A DNA stretch of 64,000 nucleotides from an uncultured Tissierellia bacterium (GCA_946402705.1 CAMIXG010000001.1:1-64000), one strand, 5' to 3'. Numbered from the stretch's first letter, positions 54,801-63,799 are shown. The notes: a model not told the origin generated them from the sequence alone. Numbers and translations are program-made.

Positions 54801-56119
54801 TAGCAGATAAAACTGCCTATGGATTTGTGAAAAAATACTTTGAAGGTATAGGCCAATCAGTAAATCCAGCAGAGATAAATAGGCTGGTAAGGGGATGTGC
54901 AGGAGTAAAAAGAACATCAGGACAACATCCAGGCGGTGTAATGATTGTTCCTGACTATAAGGATATACATGATTTCAGTCCTATACAGTATCCAGCTAAT
55001 GATGCCAGCTCCGGTGTTGTAACAACTCATTTTGATTACAATGCCATAAGTTCTAATATTTTAAAACTAGATATACTTGGACATGATGTTCCCACTATAA
55101 TTAGAATGCTTGAAGATATTACAGGGGTTGACCCACAGACCATAGCCCTTGATGAGAAAAAAACTATGGAATTATTCTCTAATACTGACAGTTTAGGAGT
55201 TACGGAGCAGGAGATAAATTCTAAAGTGGGAACTTTGGGAATACCAGAGTTTGGTACAAAATTTGTTAGGCAAATGCTGGTTGATACTAATCCGACAACC
55301 TTTTCAGAATTGGTTAGGATAAGTGGATTATCCCATGGTACAGATGTTTGGATGAATAATGCCCAAGATTTGGTTCGTAGTAACGTAGCTCCTCTTAGCA
55401 AGGTTATATCTACGAGAGAGGATATAATGGTTGGGCTTATAAACATAGGAATGGATAAATCTCAAGCATTTAACATAATGGAAAAGGTTAGAAAGGGCAA
55501 GGGGCTTCCAGAGGGAGCAGAAGAAAATATGAAGGCTCTAGGTGTTGAAAATTGGTATATAGAATCTTGCAAAAAGATAAAATATATGTTCCCTAAGGCC
55601 CATGCTGCTGCCTATGTTATGATGTCCTTCAGGATAGCATACTTTAAGGTCTACTACCCAGAAGCTTTTTATGCAACCTACTTTACAACAAAGGCTGCGG
55701 ACTTTGATGCAGACCTGATTATCCAAGGTTTAGATAAGATAAAGCAGAGCATAAAAGAGCTGGAACAAAAGGGCTTTGATATAACAACTAAGGAGAAGGG
55801 TCTATTAACAGTTTTAGAGGTGGCTCTTGAAATGTATGCCAGAGGTTATAAGATATCTAGGGTAGACCTATATAAATCGGATAGTGATGTATTTAAGGTG
55901 GGAGAGGACGGACTTATACCACCACTTAAGTGCTTGGATGGACTTGGAGGCAATGCAGCTAAAAACATTGTTATCGAAAGGGAGAAGAGTAAATTTATAT
56001 CAAAAGAGGATTTAATAAAGAGGGCTGGAGTAAGTAGACCAACAATTGAGGTCTTAACAAATCATGGTTGCCTAAATGATTTGCCAGACAGTAATCAGAT
56101 GAATTTATTTAATCTTTGA
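51872..56119 (+). CDS. polC: DNA polymerase III alpha subunit, PolC type
   Basis: Replicative polymerase with proofreading, typical of low-GC Gram-positives. It has 1415 residues. An N-terminal region and OB fold come first. The PHP domain is split by the exonuclease, whose first acidic motif is in VIFDIETTGLS near residue 405. PHP motifs include ELHLHTKMSSMDG and AITDHGVVQGFPE. A zinc element (CKKC...CPDC near 888-925) is followed by the polymerase aspartates in DKEPDIDLNF. The terminal helix-hairpin-helix region is present. It follows ispG by 12 bp. Confidence 0.98.
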   Translation: MNNDMKNSKLNLTMIKLGISIEKVLLDKTNKSLSIDFLAEKLIMNENYMELRELFREELDGMEIEFNTFYSVGGTEEDKINFYLPKIREIIMLYMTSSKAWIEELEIKLENNKLMVYSPNNIAYEMLCRNGLGKKISTSIAKEINMNLEVEFSNEKIVVNKDFLEEAIEEEKELAAKAMAELPKVIEKKDGDREIKISKNYKFGKYVDREITPVKEISLQSGSVSIQGFIFDIEVKEIKNNKKIITYNITDLQDSIGMKIFLKNEDADEFLANVKEDAYVLVQGDVVYDDFSRRTLIMLKHLQLKVEEKKIDTSDEKRVELHLHTKMSSMDGIVSIKKLVKTLEAWGHKSIAITDHGVVQGFPEMLNETRNSDIKVIYGVEGYLINDRKEIVINYTDKFNNYVIFDIETTGLSNKNNKITEIGAIKLDENGNIIDNFSQLVNPEVEIPEFITELTGITDAMVADEPTIEPVIKEFYDFIEDSVLVAHNSTFDIGFIRENLKKVKLSIDNPVLDTLELSRASFPSLKNHKLNTLAKYLNVSLENHHRAVDDAKATTDIFLKILEIHNVTNIKNIKQLNSIDSGDSALKDRPYHVVILAKDLEGLKNLYKLISKSHMDYFYRQPRIPKSLLQEYRKGLMISNACSSGELFQAILNNKVDEEIEKIAKFYDYLEIQPIENNDYLLREGIMTREQLQDVNRKIIQLADKFGKLVVATGDVHFLNPEDEIYRRILMAGQGFKDAEDQAPLYLKTTEEMLDDFAYLGEDLARKVVIENTNKISDMIEKIVPIPSGTYPPIIEGSEDELKKITYEKAYEMYGNPLPEIVEKRLDRELTSIIKNGYSVMYIIAQKLVWKSLADGYLVGSRGSVGSSFAATMSGITEINPLAPHYLCKKCRYSEFFDSADVASGADLPDKKCPDCGEELTKDGHDIPFEVFLGFDGDKEPDIDLNFAGEYQSVAHQYTEELFGKGYVFRAGTIGTIADKTAYGFVKKYFEGIGQSVNPAEINRLVRGCAGVKRTSGQHPGGVMIVPDYKDIHDFSPIQYPANDASSGVVTTHFDYNAISSNILKLDILGHDVPTIIRMLEDITGVDPQTIALDEKKTMELFSNTDSLGVTEQEINSKVGTLGIPEFGTKFVRQMLVDTNPTTFSELVRISGLSHGTDVWMNNAQDLVRSNVAPLSKVISTREDIMVGLINIGMDKSQAFNIMEKVRKGKGLPEGAEENMKALGVENWYIESCKKIKYMFPKAHAAAYVMMSFRIAYFKVYYPEAFYATYFTTKAADFDADLIIQGLDKIKQSIKELEQKGFDITTKEKGLLTVLEVALEMYARGYKISRVDLYKSDSDVFKVGEDGLIPPLKCLDGLGGNAAKNIVIEREKSKFISKEDLIKRAGVSRPTIEVLTNHGCLNDLPDSNQMNLFNL

Positions 56120-56143
56120 TTTTTAAATATATTGTGATATAAT
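56116..56143 (+). promoter_or_regulatory. Promoter for rimP-nusA-infB
   Basis: TTGATT at 56116-56121, a 16-bp spacer and TATAAT at 56138-56143 with an extended TGA. The start would be near 56150, upstream of the hairpin described next, so that hairpin lies inside the leader. Confidence 0.55.
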
Positions 56144-56179
56144 TGTTGTAGAAAATAATTTTTAGAAGACTTGTGGAAA

Positions 56180-56208
56180 AAAGAGTGGGCTTGCCCACTC
56201 TTTGATTT
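56180..56208 (+). terminator. Terminator or attenuator before rimP
   Basis: A 10-bp perfect stem (56180-56189 with 56194-56203), loop CTTG, then GATTTTTATT. It ends polC transcription. Since a promoter lies just upstream, it may also attenuate the rimP-nusA-infB operon. Confidence 0.78.
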
Positions 56209-56241
56209 TTATTGTAAAGAAATAGTTTTGGAGGTGATTAA

Positions 56242-56709
56242 GTGTCAAATAATTTTGGAATACTAGCTATAGCAAAAAATAGTGCACAAGAGATAGCAGA
56301 AAATTTGGGTTATGAACTAGTAGATGTTGAGTATATTAAAGAAGGAGATTACTTTTTTCTAAGAATATTTATCCATAAAGATGGTGGTATAACTTTAGAT
56401 GATTGTCAGATATTCACTCAAAAAATCAGTAGTGAATTAGATGAAAAAGATTCATCAGATCAGCAATATTACTTAGAAGTGTCTTCACCAGGCCTTGATA
56501 GACCTTTAAAAACAGATAAGGATTACAATAGGAACTTAGGAAAAGAAGTAGAATTAAAGCTATATAAAGCTTTTGAAAATAGAAAAAAGATAGAGGGAAT
56601 ATTGAAATCTTTTAATGAGGAAACTTTCGAAATAGAATCTGAAGATGGGAAAATCTTAAATATTCCGAGAGAAACAGTATCACTAATGAAGTTAGTGATT
56701 AAATTTTAG
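56242..56709 (+). CDS. rimP: Ribosome maturation factor RimP
   Basis: Needed for 30S maturation. It has 155 residues. LGYELVDVEYIKEGDYFFLRIFIHKDGGITLDDC and YYLEVSSPGLDRPLKTDKDYNRN are diagnostic. GTG start, after GGAGGTGATT. First gene of the nusA operon, the standard position. Confidence 0.97.
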   Translation: MSNNFGILAIAKNSAQEIAENLGYELVDVEYIKEGDYFFLRIFIHKDGGITLDDCQIFTQKISSELDEKDSSDQQYYLEVSSPGLDRPLKTDKDYNRNLGKEVELKLYKAFENRKKIEGILKSFNEETFEIESEDGKILNIPRETVSLMKLVIKF

Positions 56710-56722
56710 GGAGGTAAAACTA

Positions 56723-57889
56723 ATGAATCAAGAGTTTATACAAGCTCTTTATGAGATTGAAAAAGATAAAGGAATATCTAAAGATGTAATTTTAGATGCT
56801 ATAGAGGCAGCTTTAATATCTAGTTATAAGAAAAACTTTGGATCATCAACAAATGCAGAAGTAGATATGAATAGGGATAATGGAGAAATAAAAGTATTTT
56901 CCATAAGAGATGTAGTTGAAGAAGTTATGGATGAAGCAGTGGAAATATCCTTAGAAGAAGCTAAAGAAATTGATCCAGTATATGAAATCGGAGATAAGGT
57001 AAGACTTGAAGCAACACCACTTGACTTTGGTAGAATAGCAGCTCAAACAGCTAAACAAGTAGTTATACAAAGAATAAAAGATGCTGAAAGAGATGTAATC
57101 TATGACGAATTTGTAGATAGGGAAAACGAAGTTATAACAGGTGTTATTCAAAGGATAAATAGAAATAATCTATATGTAGATTTGGGAAAAATAGAGGCTA
57201 TACTTCCACCTAGTGAACAAATACCAGAAGAAGAGTATAATCAAGGTGATAGGATGAAGATGTTAGTTTTAGAAGTTAAGAAAACTAATAAGGGACCTCA
57301 AATAATACTTTCTAGATCACATCCAAACTTGGTAAAAAGATTATTTGAATTAGAAGTACCTGAGATTCAAAATGGAATAGTTGATATACATTCTATATCA
57401 AGAGAAGCTGGTTCCAGAACAAAGATAGCAGTACACTCTAAAGACCCAGATGTAGATCCACTTGGAGCATGTGTAGGATTTAAGGGAAGCAGAGTTAAAC
57501 TTATAGTAGATGAGTTGAATGGAGAAAAAATTGATATAATTATTTGGAACAATGATATGGCAGAGTTTATTGCAAACAGCTTAAGCCCATCAAAAGTAGT
57601 AGATGTACAAATAAATGAAGTTGAAAAAACAGCTTTAGTAATAGTGCCTGATTATCAATTATCTTTGGCAATAGGAAAAGAAGGTCAAAATGCAAGATTA
57701 GCAGCAAAATTAACTAATTGGAAAATTGACATAAAATCAGAATCTCAATACGCAGAAGACTTAGAAAAGGGAATAGAAAATAGTATAGAAGAAGATGTTG
57801 AAAAAACTATTAATATTAGCGAGGATGATGATTCATTAGAAGATAATTCGGAATATAATGATGAAAATATTGAAATAATAGAGTCGTAA
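56723..57889 (+). CDS. nusA: Transcription termination/antitermination factor NusA
   Basis: Binds RNA polymerase and modulates pausing, termination and antitermination. It has 388 residues. The N-terminal domain (about 1-130) is followed by an S1 domain (GVIQRINRNNLYVDLGKIEAILP) and two KH domains (GACVGFKGSRVKLIVDELNGEKIDI, AIGKEGQNARLAAKLTNWKID). The tail is short and acidic, without the extra C-terminal repeats of Proteobacteria. Confidence 0.97.
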   Translation: MNQEFIQALYEIEKDKGISKDVILDAIEAALISSYKKNFGSSTNAEVDMNRDNGEIKVFSIRDVVEEVMDEAVEISLEEAKEIDPVYEIGDKVRLEATPLDFGRIAAQTAKQVVIQRIKDAERDVIYDEFVDRENEVITGVIQRINRNNLYVDLGKIEAILPPSEQIPEEEYNQGDRMKMLVLEVKKTNKGPQIILSRSHPNLVKRLFELEVPEIQNGIVDIHSISREAGSRTKIAVHSKDPDVDPLGACVGFKGSRVKLIVDELNGEKIDIIIWNNDMAEFIANSLSPSKVVDVQINEVEKTALVIVPDYQLSLAIGKEGQNARLAAKLTNWKIDIKSESQYAEDLEKGIENSIEEDVEKTINISEDDDSLEDNSEYNDENIEIIES

Positions 57890-57939
57890 AGGTAATTTTA
57901 TTTGAATAAACATCGTCTATTAATATAGGAGGTGCTTTA

Positions 57940-60180
57940 ATGAAGAAAATAAGAATATATGAGTTAGCAAAAGAGATGGATATGACAAGCAAGGATTTGA
58001 TGGAAATGGTAGCCAAAGAATTCGATATGGAAATCGCAAGTCATATGAGTACATTAGAAGCTGAACAAGCAGAAATAATAAAGGCTATAATGTTAGGCGA
58101 AGATGAAGAAGTTAAAGAAGAAAAGGTAGAAGTAAAAAAACAAGAACAAGCTAAAAAAGAAATAAAACAAGAGCCTAAGAAAAAGTCAGAAGAAAAACCA
58201 GTAAAAAAAGAAGTAGTAGAACAAGTTAAAAAAGAAGAAGTAAAAACTGAGCAAAAAGAAGAAGTGAAAACTGACACTAAAAAAGAAGCTCAAGAAGAAA
58301 AGTCTCATAACAAGAAAAATAAGAATAAAAAAGATAAGAAACACAAAAATAAGGCTAAAAACTCTAAGATTGAGACAGAAGAAATTAAGCCAAAAGAGAC
58401 TAATCAAGAAGGAGATGAGTTAGCTATAGAAATCGGAGAAAGCATAATAGTAAAAGATTTAGCGGAAAAATTGGGTGTTAATGCATCTGAATTAATTAAA
58501 AAACTAATATTTTTAGGTGTAATGGCCAACCAAAATCAAAGTATAGATTTTGATACAGCTAGTATAGTGGCTGGAGAATTTGGTGTAGAACTTATAAAAA
58601 TAGAATCGGAAGAAGTAGAAGAAGATGAGTTAGAAGAAGAATTTAACTTAGATTTTGAAGATGATGAAAAAGATTTACAATCAAGACCTCCAATAGTAAC
58701 TGTAATGGGACATGTAGACCATGGTAAAACATCCTTATTAGATGCTATTAAAAAAACAAATGTAACAGGTGGAGAAGCTGGTGGAATAACTCAGCATATG
58801 GGAGCTTATATAGTTGAGGCAGCAGGTAGAAAAATATCTTTCTTAGATACTCCAGGGCATGAGGCGTTTACAGCAATGCGTGCTAGGGGTACACAAATAA
58901 CAGATATAGTTATACTTGTAGTAGCAGCAGATGATGGTGTAATGCCACAAACAATCGAGGCTATAAACCATGTAAAAGCAGCAAATGTACCACTTATAGT
59001 AGCGATAAACAAGGTTGATTTAGAAACAGCAAATGTTGAAAAAGTAAAACAAGAATTAGCTGAAAATAATTTAATCGCAGAAGACTGGGGTGGAGATACT
59101 ATAGTTGTTCCAATCTCAGCTAAAACTAGACAAGGTCTAGATGAACTACTTGAAATGGTATTATTAGTATCTGAAATGGAAGATTTAAAAGCTAATCCAA
59201 ATAGAACAATAGTAGGATCAGTAGTTGAAGCAAAATTAGACACTGGAAAAGGACCAATGGCTACAATCTTAGTTCAAAAGGGAACACTTAGAGTTGGAGA
59301 TACAGTTGTATCTGGAAAAGCTATAGGTAGAGTTAGAGCTATGTTTGATGATAAGGGTAATAAAATCAAAGAGGCAGGTCCATCTATACCGGCTGTAGTT
59401 CTTGGATTATCAGAAACTCCAAATGCAGGAGATTTTATATATTCAGTAGAAAACGAAAAAATTGCAAAAACTTATATAGATAAGAAAAAAGTTCAAGTTA
59501 GAGAATCTGAAATAAGATCTGACCATAAGGTTTCTTTGGAAGACTTATTTGACAGAATAAAACTTGGAGAATTAAAAGATTTAAATATAATAATCAAGGC
59601 AGATGTTAAGGGTTCTATAGAAGCTTTAGGTCAATCTCTTGAAAAACTAGATACAGATGAAGTAAGAATTAACATACTTCATGGTGGAGTTGGTGGTATA
59701 ACTGAGGGAGACATAATGTTAGCATCAGCATCAAATGCCATTGTAATAGGATTTAACGTTAGACCTAATCTAAATGCTATGGATGCTGCTAAGAGAGAGA
59801 AAGTAGATGTTAAAACATATAGAGTAATCTATGAAGCAATAGAAGATATACAAGCAGCAGTAAAAGGTATGCATGCTCCAAAAATAGTTGAAGAAGTAAC
59901 TGGTAGAGCAGAAGTTAGAGATACTTTCAAATTACCTTCAGGAACAATAGTTGCGGGAATTTATGTAGTAAATGGAAAAATCCTTAGAAAAGGTATGATT
60001 AGATTATTGAGAGATGATGTAGTTATCCATGAAGGAGACATAGCATCACTTAGAAGATTTAAAGATGATGTTGCAGAAGTTGCTAATGGTTATGAAGCAG
60101 GACTTGGGGTAGATGGATATAACGATATAAAAGTAGGAGACTTTATAGAAGCTTATATTGAAAAAGAAGTAAAAAACTAG
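57940..60180 (+). CDS. infB: Translation initiation factor IF-2
   Basis: GTPase that brings initiator tRNA to the 30S subunit. It has 746 residues. The N-terminal IF2-N subdomain (IRIYELAKEMDMTSKDLM) is followed by a Lys/Glu-rich low-complexity stretch (about 50-160) and a second IF2-N. The G domain begins at VTVMGHVDHGKTSLLD (about 250), with DTPGHEAFTAMRARG and NKVD. ylxR and the L7Ae-like gene usual between nusA and infB are absent; the gap is 50 bp. Confidence 0.98.
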   Translation: MKKIRIYELAKEMDMTSKDLMEMVAKEFDMEIASHMSTLEAEQAEIIKAIMLGEDEEVKEEKVEVKKQEQAKKEIKQEPKKKSEEKPVKKEVVEQVKKEEVKTEQKEEVKTDTKKEAQEEKSHNKKNKNKKDKKHKNKAKNSKIETEEIKPKETNQEGDELAIEIGESIIVKDLAEKLGVNASELIKKLIFLGVMANQNQSIDFDTASIVAGEFGVELIKIESEEVEEDELEEEFNLDFEDDEKDLQSRPPIVTVMGHVDHGKTSLLDAIKKTNVTGGEAGGITQHMGAYIVEAAGRKISFLDTPGHEAFTAMRARGTQITDIVILVVAADDGVMPQTIEAINHVKAANVPLIVAINKVDLETANVEKVKQELAENNLIAEDWGGDTIVVPISAKTRQGLDELLEMVLLVSEMEDLKANPNRTIVGSVVEAKLDTGKGPMATILVQKGTLRVGDTVVSGKAIGRVRAMFDDKGNKIKEAGPSIPAVVLGLSETPNAGDFIYSVENEKIAKTYIDKKKVQVRESEIRSDHKVSLEDLFDRIKLGELKDLNIIIKADVKGSIEALGQSLEKLDTDEVRINILHGGVGGITEGDIMLASASNAIVIGFNVRPNLNAMDAAKREKVDVKTYRVIYEAIEDIQAAVKGMHAPKIVEEVTGRAEVRDTFKLPSGTIVAGIYVVNGKILRKGMIRLLRDDVVIHEGDIASLRRFKDDVAEVANGYEAGLGVDGYNDIKVGDFIEAYIEKEVKN

Positions 60181-60190
60181 AGGTGAGACT

Positions 60191-60556
60191 ATGAATAAAA
60201 ATAGAGTTGGAAGAATTTCAGAAGAAATAAGAAAAGTAGTTTCAGAATTATTATTAACAGATTTAAAAGACCCAAGAATCAGTAGTATGACTAGTGTTAC
60301 AGAAGTAGAAGTTACTAATGATTTAAGTTTTGCAAAAATCTATATATCAGTACTAGGTAGTGATAAAGAAAAGAAAAGTACTATAGATGGATTAAATAGT
60401 GCAAAGGGTTTTGTAAGAAAAGAAATCAGTAAAAAATTAGAGATAAGACATACTCCTCAGCCCTTATTCTTATTAGATGAATCAATAGAAAGAGGCGTTA
60501 ACTTATCTAAGTTAATTGATGAAGTGAGTAAGTCAGCAGATGATAAAAATGAATAA
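60191..60556 (+). CDS. rbfA: Ribosome-binding factor A
   Basis: Binds 30S precursors and helps 16S processing and cold adaptation. It has 121 residues. RVGRISEEIRKVVSELLLTDLKDPRI and VTNDLSFAKIYISVLG are canonical. Its end overlaps the next gene by 17 bp. Confidence 0.97.
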   Translation: MNKNRVGRISEEIRKVVSELLLTDLKDPRISSMTSVTEVEVTNDLSFAKIYISVLGSDKEKKSTIDGLNSAKGFVRKEISKKLEIRHTPQPLFLLDESIERGVNLSKLIDEVSKSADDKNE

Positions 60557-61502
60557 TTATTTTGAAATCAAAGAAGCTATAACTAGATCTAAGGATATAG
60601 TTATAGCTTCACATGTAAGTCCTGATGGAGATAATCTTGGCTCTACTTTAGGATTATATCTTGCCCTTAAAAAGATAGGCAAGAATGTTAAAATCTTGAA
60701 AGTAGATACAATACCAGAAAACTATTTATTTATGGATGGTCTTGATGAAATAGTAGAATTAGAGGAAGATACTAAGGTTGAAACCTTTATAGCTCTTGAC
60801 TGTGCAGATATAAATAGATTAGGGATAAATAAAAATATAGCCTTAAATGCAGATCAAATAATTAATATTGATCACCATATTAGCAATACAAAATATGGGC
60901 ATCTAAACTTAATTGAATCAGATTCAAGCTCTACTGGAGAACTTATATATAATCTATTAGTAGAAATGAAGATTGAGTTAGATCAAGCTATAGCAAACTG
61001 TATATATATTGCGATTTCTTCAGATACAGGTAGCTTTAGATATAGTAATACAACAGCTAGAACCCATGAAATAGTTGGAAAACTATATGAAGTTGGTGTG
61101 GATGCAGCAAATATAAATATTGAACTCTACCAAAGTACCAGTTTAAATAAGTTTAATTTATTTAATAGGGCTATGAGTGAAATTGAATTTTGCTTTGATA
61201 ATAAGGTTGGTATAGTTTTAGTTACAGAAGAAATGGTGGAAAAAGCTGGAGCTAGCATGGAAGATACAGAAGGGCTTGTAGAGAGTGTAAGAGATATCAA
61301 ATGTGTTGAGCTTGCCATTTTATTAAAAGAAAAAGAAAATGAAACAAAAATCAGTATGAGAAGTAAGAAAGTGGTTAATGTATCAGAATTATGTTCAGAG
61401 TTTGGTGGTGGAGGACATATAAGAGCCTCAGGAGCTACAATAAAAGCTAATATAAGAGATGCAAAAGTTCAAGTTATGGAAAAGGTTGAAAAATATATAT
61501 GA
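60540..61502 (+). CDS. nrnA: DHH/DHHA1 phosphoesterase, NrnA type
   Basis: Bifunctional oligoribonuclease and pAp phosphatase in Gram-positives. It has 320 residues. The DHH motifs are visible: ASHVSPDGDNLGS, ALDCAD, NIDHHISNTKYG. The C-terminal DHHA1 RNA-binding part has FGGGGHIRASGA. It starts inside rbfA; a second ATG three codons on is also possible. It overlaps truB by 4 bp. Confidence 0.94.
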   Translation: MIKMNNYFEIKEAITRSKDIVIASHVSPDGDNLGSTLGLYLALKKIGKNVKILKVDTIPENYLFMDGLDEIVELEEDTKVETFIALDCADINRLGINKNIALNADQIINIDHHISNTKYGHLNLIESDSSSTGELIYNLLVEMKIELDQAIANCIYIAISSDTGSFRYSNTTARTHEIVGKLYEVGVDAANINIELYQSTSLNKFNLFNRAMSEIEFCFDNKVGIVLVTEEMVEKAGASMEDTEGLVESVRDIKCVELAILLKEKENETKISMRSKKVVNVSELCSEFGGGGHIRASGATIKANIRDAKVQVMEKVEKYI

Positions 61503-62386
61503 ATGGAATAGTGAATTTTTTTAAACCCAAAGGCATGACATCACATCAGGCTGTCAATTTTCTAAGAAAAAAACTAGATATGAAAAAGATTGGACATACA
61601 GGTACTCTTGATCCAGAGGTTTCAGGAGTACTTCCCCTGTGTGTAGGTAAGGCTACCAGAGTATCGGAGTATTTATTAGAGTCGGATAAAGAATACATTG
61701 GAGAGTTAACTCTTGGTATAAAAACTAGTACAGGAGACTCACAGGGTGAAGTTATAGAAACTTCAGACAAGGAAGTTAGCCAAAGTGAAATAGAGGCTGT
61801 CTTTAAAAAATATCTAGGTGAAATAGAGCAGATACCACCTATGCACTCGGCTCTTAAACATAAGGGGCAAAAGCTTTATGATCTTGCCAGAGCAGGTATA
61901 GAAGTTGAGAGAAAACCTAGGAGAATAACAGTCTATGAAAATGAGATACTAGATATAATAGATAATAAAAAGATTCTATTTAGGATAAAGTGTTCTAAGG
62001 GTACATATATAAGAACTATATGTGAAGATATAGGTGAAGACCTTGGAACTCTAGGCTATATGTCCTATTTAATCAGGACTGAATCTGATATATTTAAAAT
62101 AGAAGATGCAATTGGAAAAGAAACTATAGAAAATATGTCTTTAGAAGACTTTGAAAAAGCTATGTATTCTATAGATACAGGGGCTTTAAAGTTTGAAAAA
62201 ATAGAAATAGCAGATAAGTATTTTAATGAGCTTTGCCATGGGATAAAGATAGATATATCAGACTATGACATGGAAATGGAAGTTGATTATAGGATTTATT
62301 GTAAAAATATATTTATAGGTGTAGCTAGCCCTATATATCTTGATGATAAGAAATTACTAAAAATGAAAAAAGTTTTAATGGTGTAG
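61499..62386 (+). CDS. truB: tRNA pseudouridine(55) synthase TruB
   Basis: Makes pseudouridine 55 in the T-loop. It has 295 residues. The catalytic D38 is in IGHTGTLDPEVSGVLPLCVGKATR. The N-terminal MNGIVNFFKPKGMTSHQAV and the IPPMHSALKHKGQKLYDLAR motif match. The ATGA overlap with nrnA implies coupled translation. Confidence 0.97.
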   Translation: MNGIVNFFKPKGMTSHQAVNFLRKKLDMKKIGHTGTLDPEVSGVLPLCVGKATRVSEYLLESDKEYIGELTLGIKTSTGDSQGEVIETSDKEVSQSEIEAVFKKYLGEIEQIPPMHSALKHKGQKLYDLARAGIEVERKPRRITVYENEILDIIDNKKILFRIKCSKGTYIRTICEDIGEDLGTLGYMSYLIRTESDIFKIEDAIGKETIENMSLEDFEKAMYSIDTGALKFEKIEIADKYFNELCHGIKIDISDYDMEMEVDYRIYCKNIFIGVASPIYLDDKKLLKMKKVLMV

Positions 62387-62394
62387 GTGATTAA

Positions 62395-63306
62395 ATGCAA
62401 ATAATTGATTTGGATAAAACAACTAATAAAGAGTTTGAAGTGGGAATAGCTTTGGGAAACTTTGATGGTTTCCATAAAGGACACATGTCCATAATAACAG
62501 ATATGATAAAAGAGTCTAAAGCAAGAGGACTCAAGTCTGCACTTTTATTATTTAAGAATCATACAAAATCTGTAATAGTAGAGAATACTCCACTGATGCT
62601 AACTAGCAATGAACAAAAGTATAAACTGGCAGAAGAGCTAGGTATTGATATAGTTTTTACCTTGGAGTTTTCAAAAGAAGTAATGTCCTTGTCAGCTAGT
62701 GACTTTATAGAGAAAATTTTAAAGAACAAGATTAATGCCAAGTTAGCAGTGGTAGGTTTTGATTATAAGTTTGGCCATAAGGCAAGTGGGCATGCAGATG
62801 ATTTAGTTACTATTGGAAAGAAACTTGGAATTGAGACTAAAATTATGGATGCAGTTATAGTTGATGGGGAAGTTATTAGTAGTACCATAATTAGAAAACT
62901 AATAACTGAAGGTGAATTTGAAAAAGTATACAAACTTTTAGGAAGAAAATATGAAATTATAGGTAGGGTTATAGATGGTGAAAAAAGAGGCAGAAAAATG
63001 GGAATACCAACTGCCAATTTAGACCTTGTCTATAATTATGCACTCCCAGAAAATGGTGTATATGCAACAGATACTATAATAGATGGCGAAACTTATAAAT
63101 CCATAACAGATATAGGAACTAATCCAACTTTTGGTGGAGATAAGAGAAAGATAGAAGTTCATATTTTTGACTTTGCCAGAGAAATATATGGGGAAGAGAT
63201 TACAATTGTATTTAAATCCTTTATGAGAAGAGATATTAAATTTGAAAATAAAGAACTTTTAGTAGAGCAGATGGAGAAGGATTTAGAGATAGCTAGAAAT
63301 CTCTAA
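62395..63306 (+). CDS. ribF: Bifunctional riboflavin kinase/FMN adenylyltransferase
   Basis: Converts riboflavin to FMN and FAD. It has 303 residues. The N-terminal nucleotidyltransferase carries GNFDGFHKGH (about 21-30). The C-terminal kinase has GRVIDGEKRGRKMGIPTANL, then the YATDTIIDGETYKSITDIGTNPTF segment. It follows truB by 8 bp, the usual arrangement. Confidence 0.97.
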   Translation: MQIIDLDKTTNKEFEVGIALGNFDGFHKGHMSIITDMIKESKARGLKSALLLFKNHTKSVIVENTPLMLTSNEQKYKLAEELGIDIVFTLEFSKEVMSLSASDFIEKILKNKINAKLAVVGFDYKFGHKASGHADDLVTIGKKLGIETKIMDAVIVDGEVISSTIIRKLITEGEFEKVYKLLGRKYEIIGRVIDGEKRGRKMGIPTANLDLVYNYALPENGVYATDTIIDGETYKSITDIGTNPTFGGDKRKIEVHIFDFAREIYGEEITIVFKSFMRRDIKFENKELLVEQMEKDLEIARNL

Positions 63307-63382
63307 TAAGCCAATTGAGTTAATAATTTAAAAGAGTAGAATTTTAGTTGATAAAATATATAACTTATCTTAAATCATTAAC

Positions 63383-63411
63383 TTTACAATTTTTATAGGC
63401 AATGATATAAT
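63383..63411 (+). promoter_or_regulatory. Promoter for rpsO
   Basis: TTTACA at 63383-63388 and a perfect TATAAT at 63406-63411, spaced by exactly 17 bp with an extended TGA. The start is expected near 63418. Confidence 0.75.
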
Positions 63412-63417
63412 TACTAA

Positions 63418-63493
63418 AGTGCCTGCTACTATGTTAAACAGTTCCTCATTGTTTTACGTGGTGTATGGCGAATAAAATTAGGAGGTGTTCGTT
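63418..63493 (+). promoter_or_regulatory. Structured leader of rpsO, possible S15 operator
   Basis: About 76 nt between the promoter and the start. GTTAAACA can pair with TGTTTTAC across the loop around TTCCTCA with one mismatch, and an outer pairing of GCC (near 63422) with GGC (near 63468) is possible. S15 autoregulates its own leader in several bacteria; I cannot match a specific known structure. Confidence 0.4.
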
Positions 63494-63766
63494 TTGTTAA
63501 CAAAAGAACAAAAAGAAGAAATAATAAAAAGATTTCAACAACATGAAGGGGATACTGGTTCTCCAGAGGTACAAATAGCTATTTTAACTTATAGAATAAA
63601 TGGCCTTAATGAGCATTTAAAAGCTCATAAAAAAGATCACCATTCAAGAAGAGGACTTTTAAAAATGGTAGGTCAAAGAAGAGGATTATTAAAATACCTA
63701 CAAAAATCTGATATAGAAAGATATCGTGCTTTAATCAAAGAATTAGGTATAAGAGAATCTAAATAA
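63494..63766 (+). CDS. rpsO: 30S ribosomal protein S15
   Basis: Primary 16S-binding protein S15, 90 residues. [38 protein letters not shown] is diagnostic. The TTG at 63494, six bases after GGAGGTG, gives MLTKEQK, the family beginning; the GTG at 63485 lies inside the ribosome site. pnp follows, the universal pair. Confidence 0.97.
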   Translation: MLTKEQKEEIIKRFQQHEGDTGSPEVQIAILTYRINGLNEHLKAHKKDHHSRRGLLKMVGQRRGLLKYLQKSDIERYRALIKELGIRESK

Positions 63767-63777
63767 TAATGACAATA

Positions 63778-63799
63778 AGAGCGGGATAATCCCCGCTCT
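63778..63799 (+). other. Hairpin between rpsO and pnp
   Basis: An 8-bp GC-rich stem (AGAGCGGG 63778-63785 with CCCGCTCT 63792-63799) without a T-tract. It is probably an RNase processing or stability structure of the rpsO-pnp message, or a weak terminator. Confidence 0.6.

Noticed and set aside
58120-58420. Repeats in the Lys/Glu-rich part of infB as a mobile or repeat element
   Set aside because: Normal low-complexity linker of IF-2, without a regular period.
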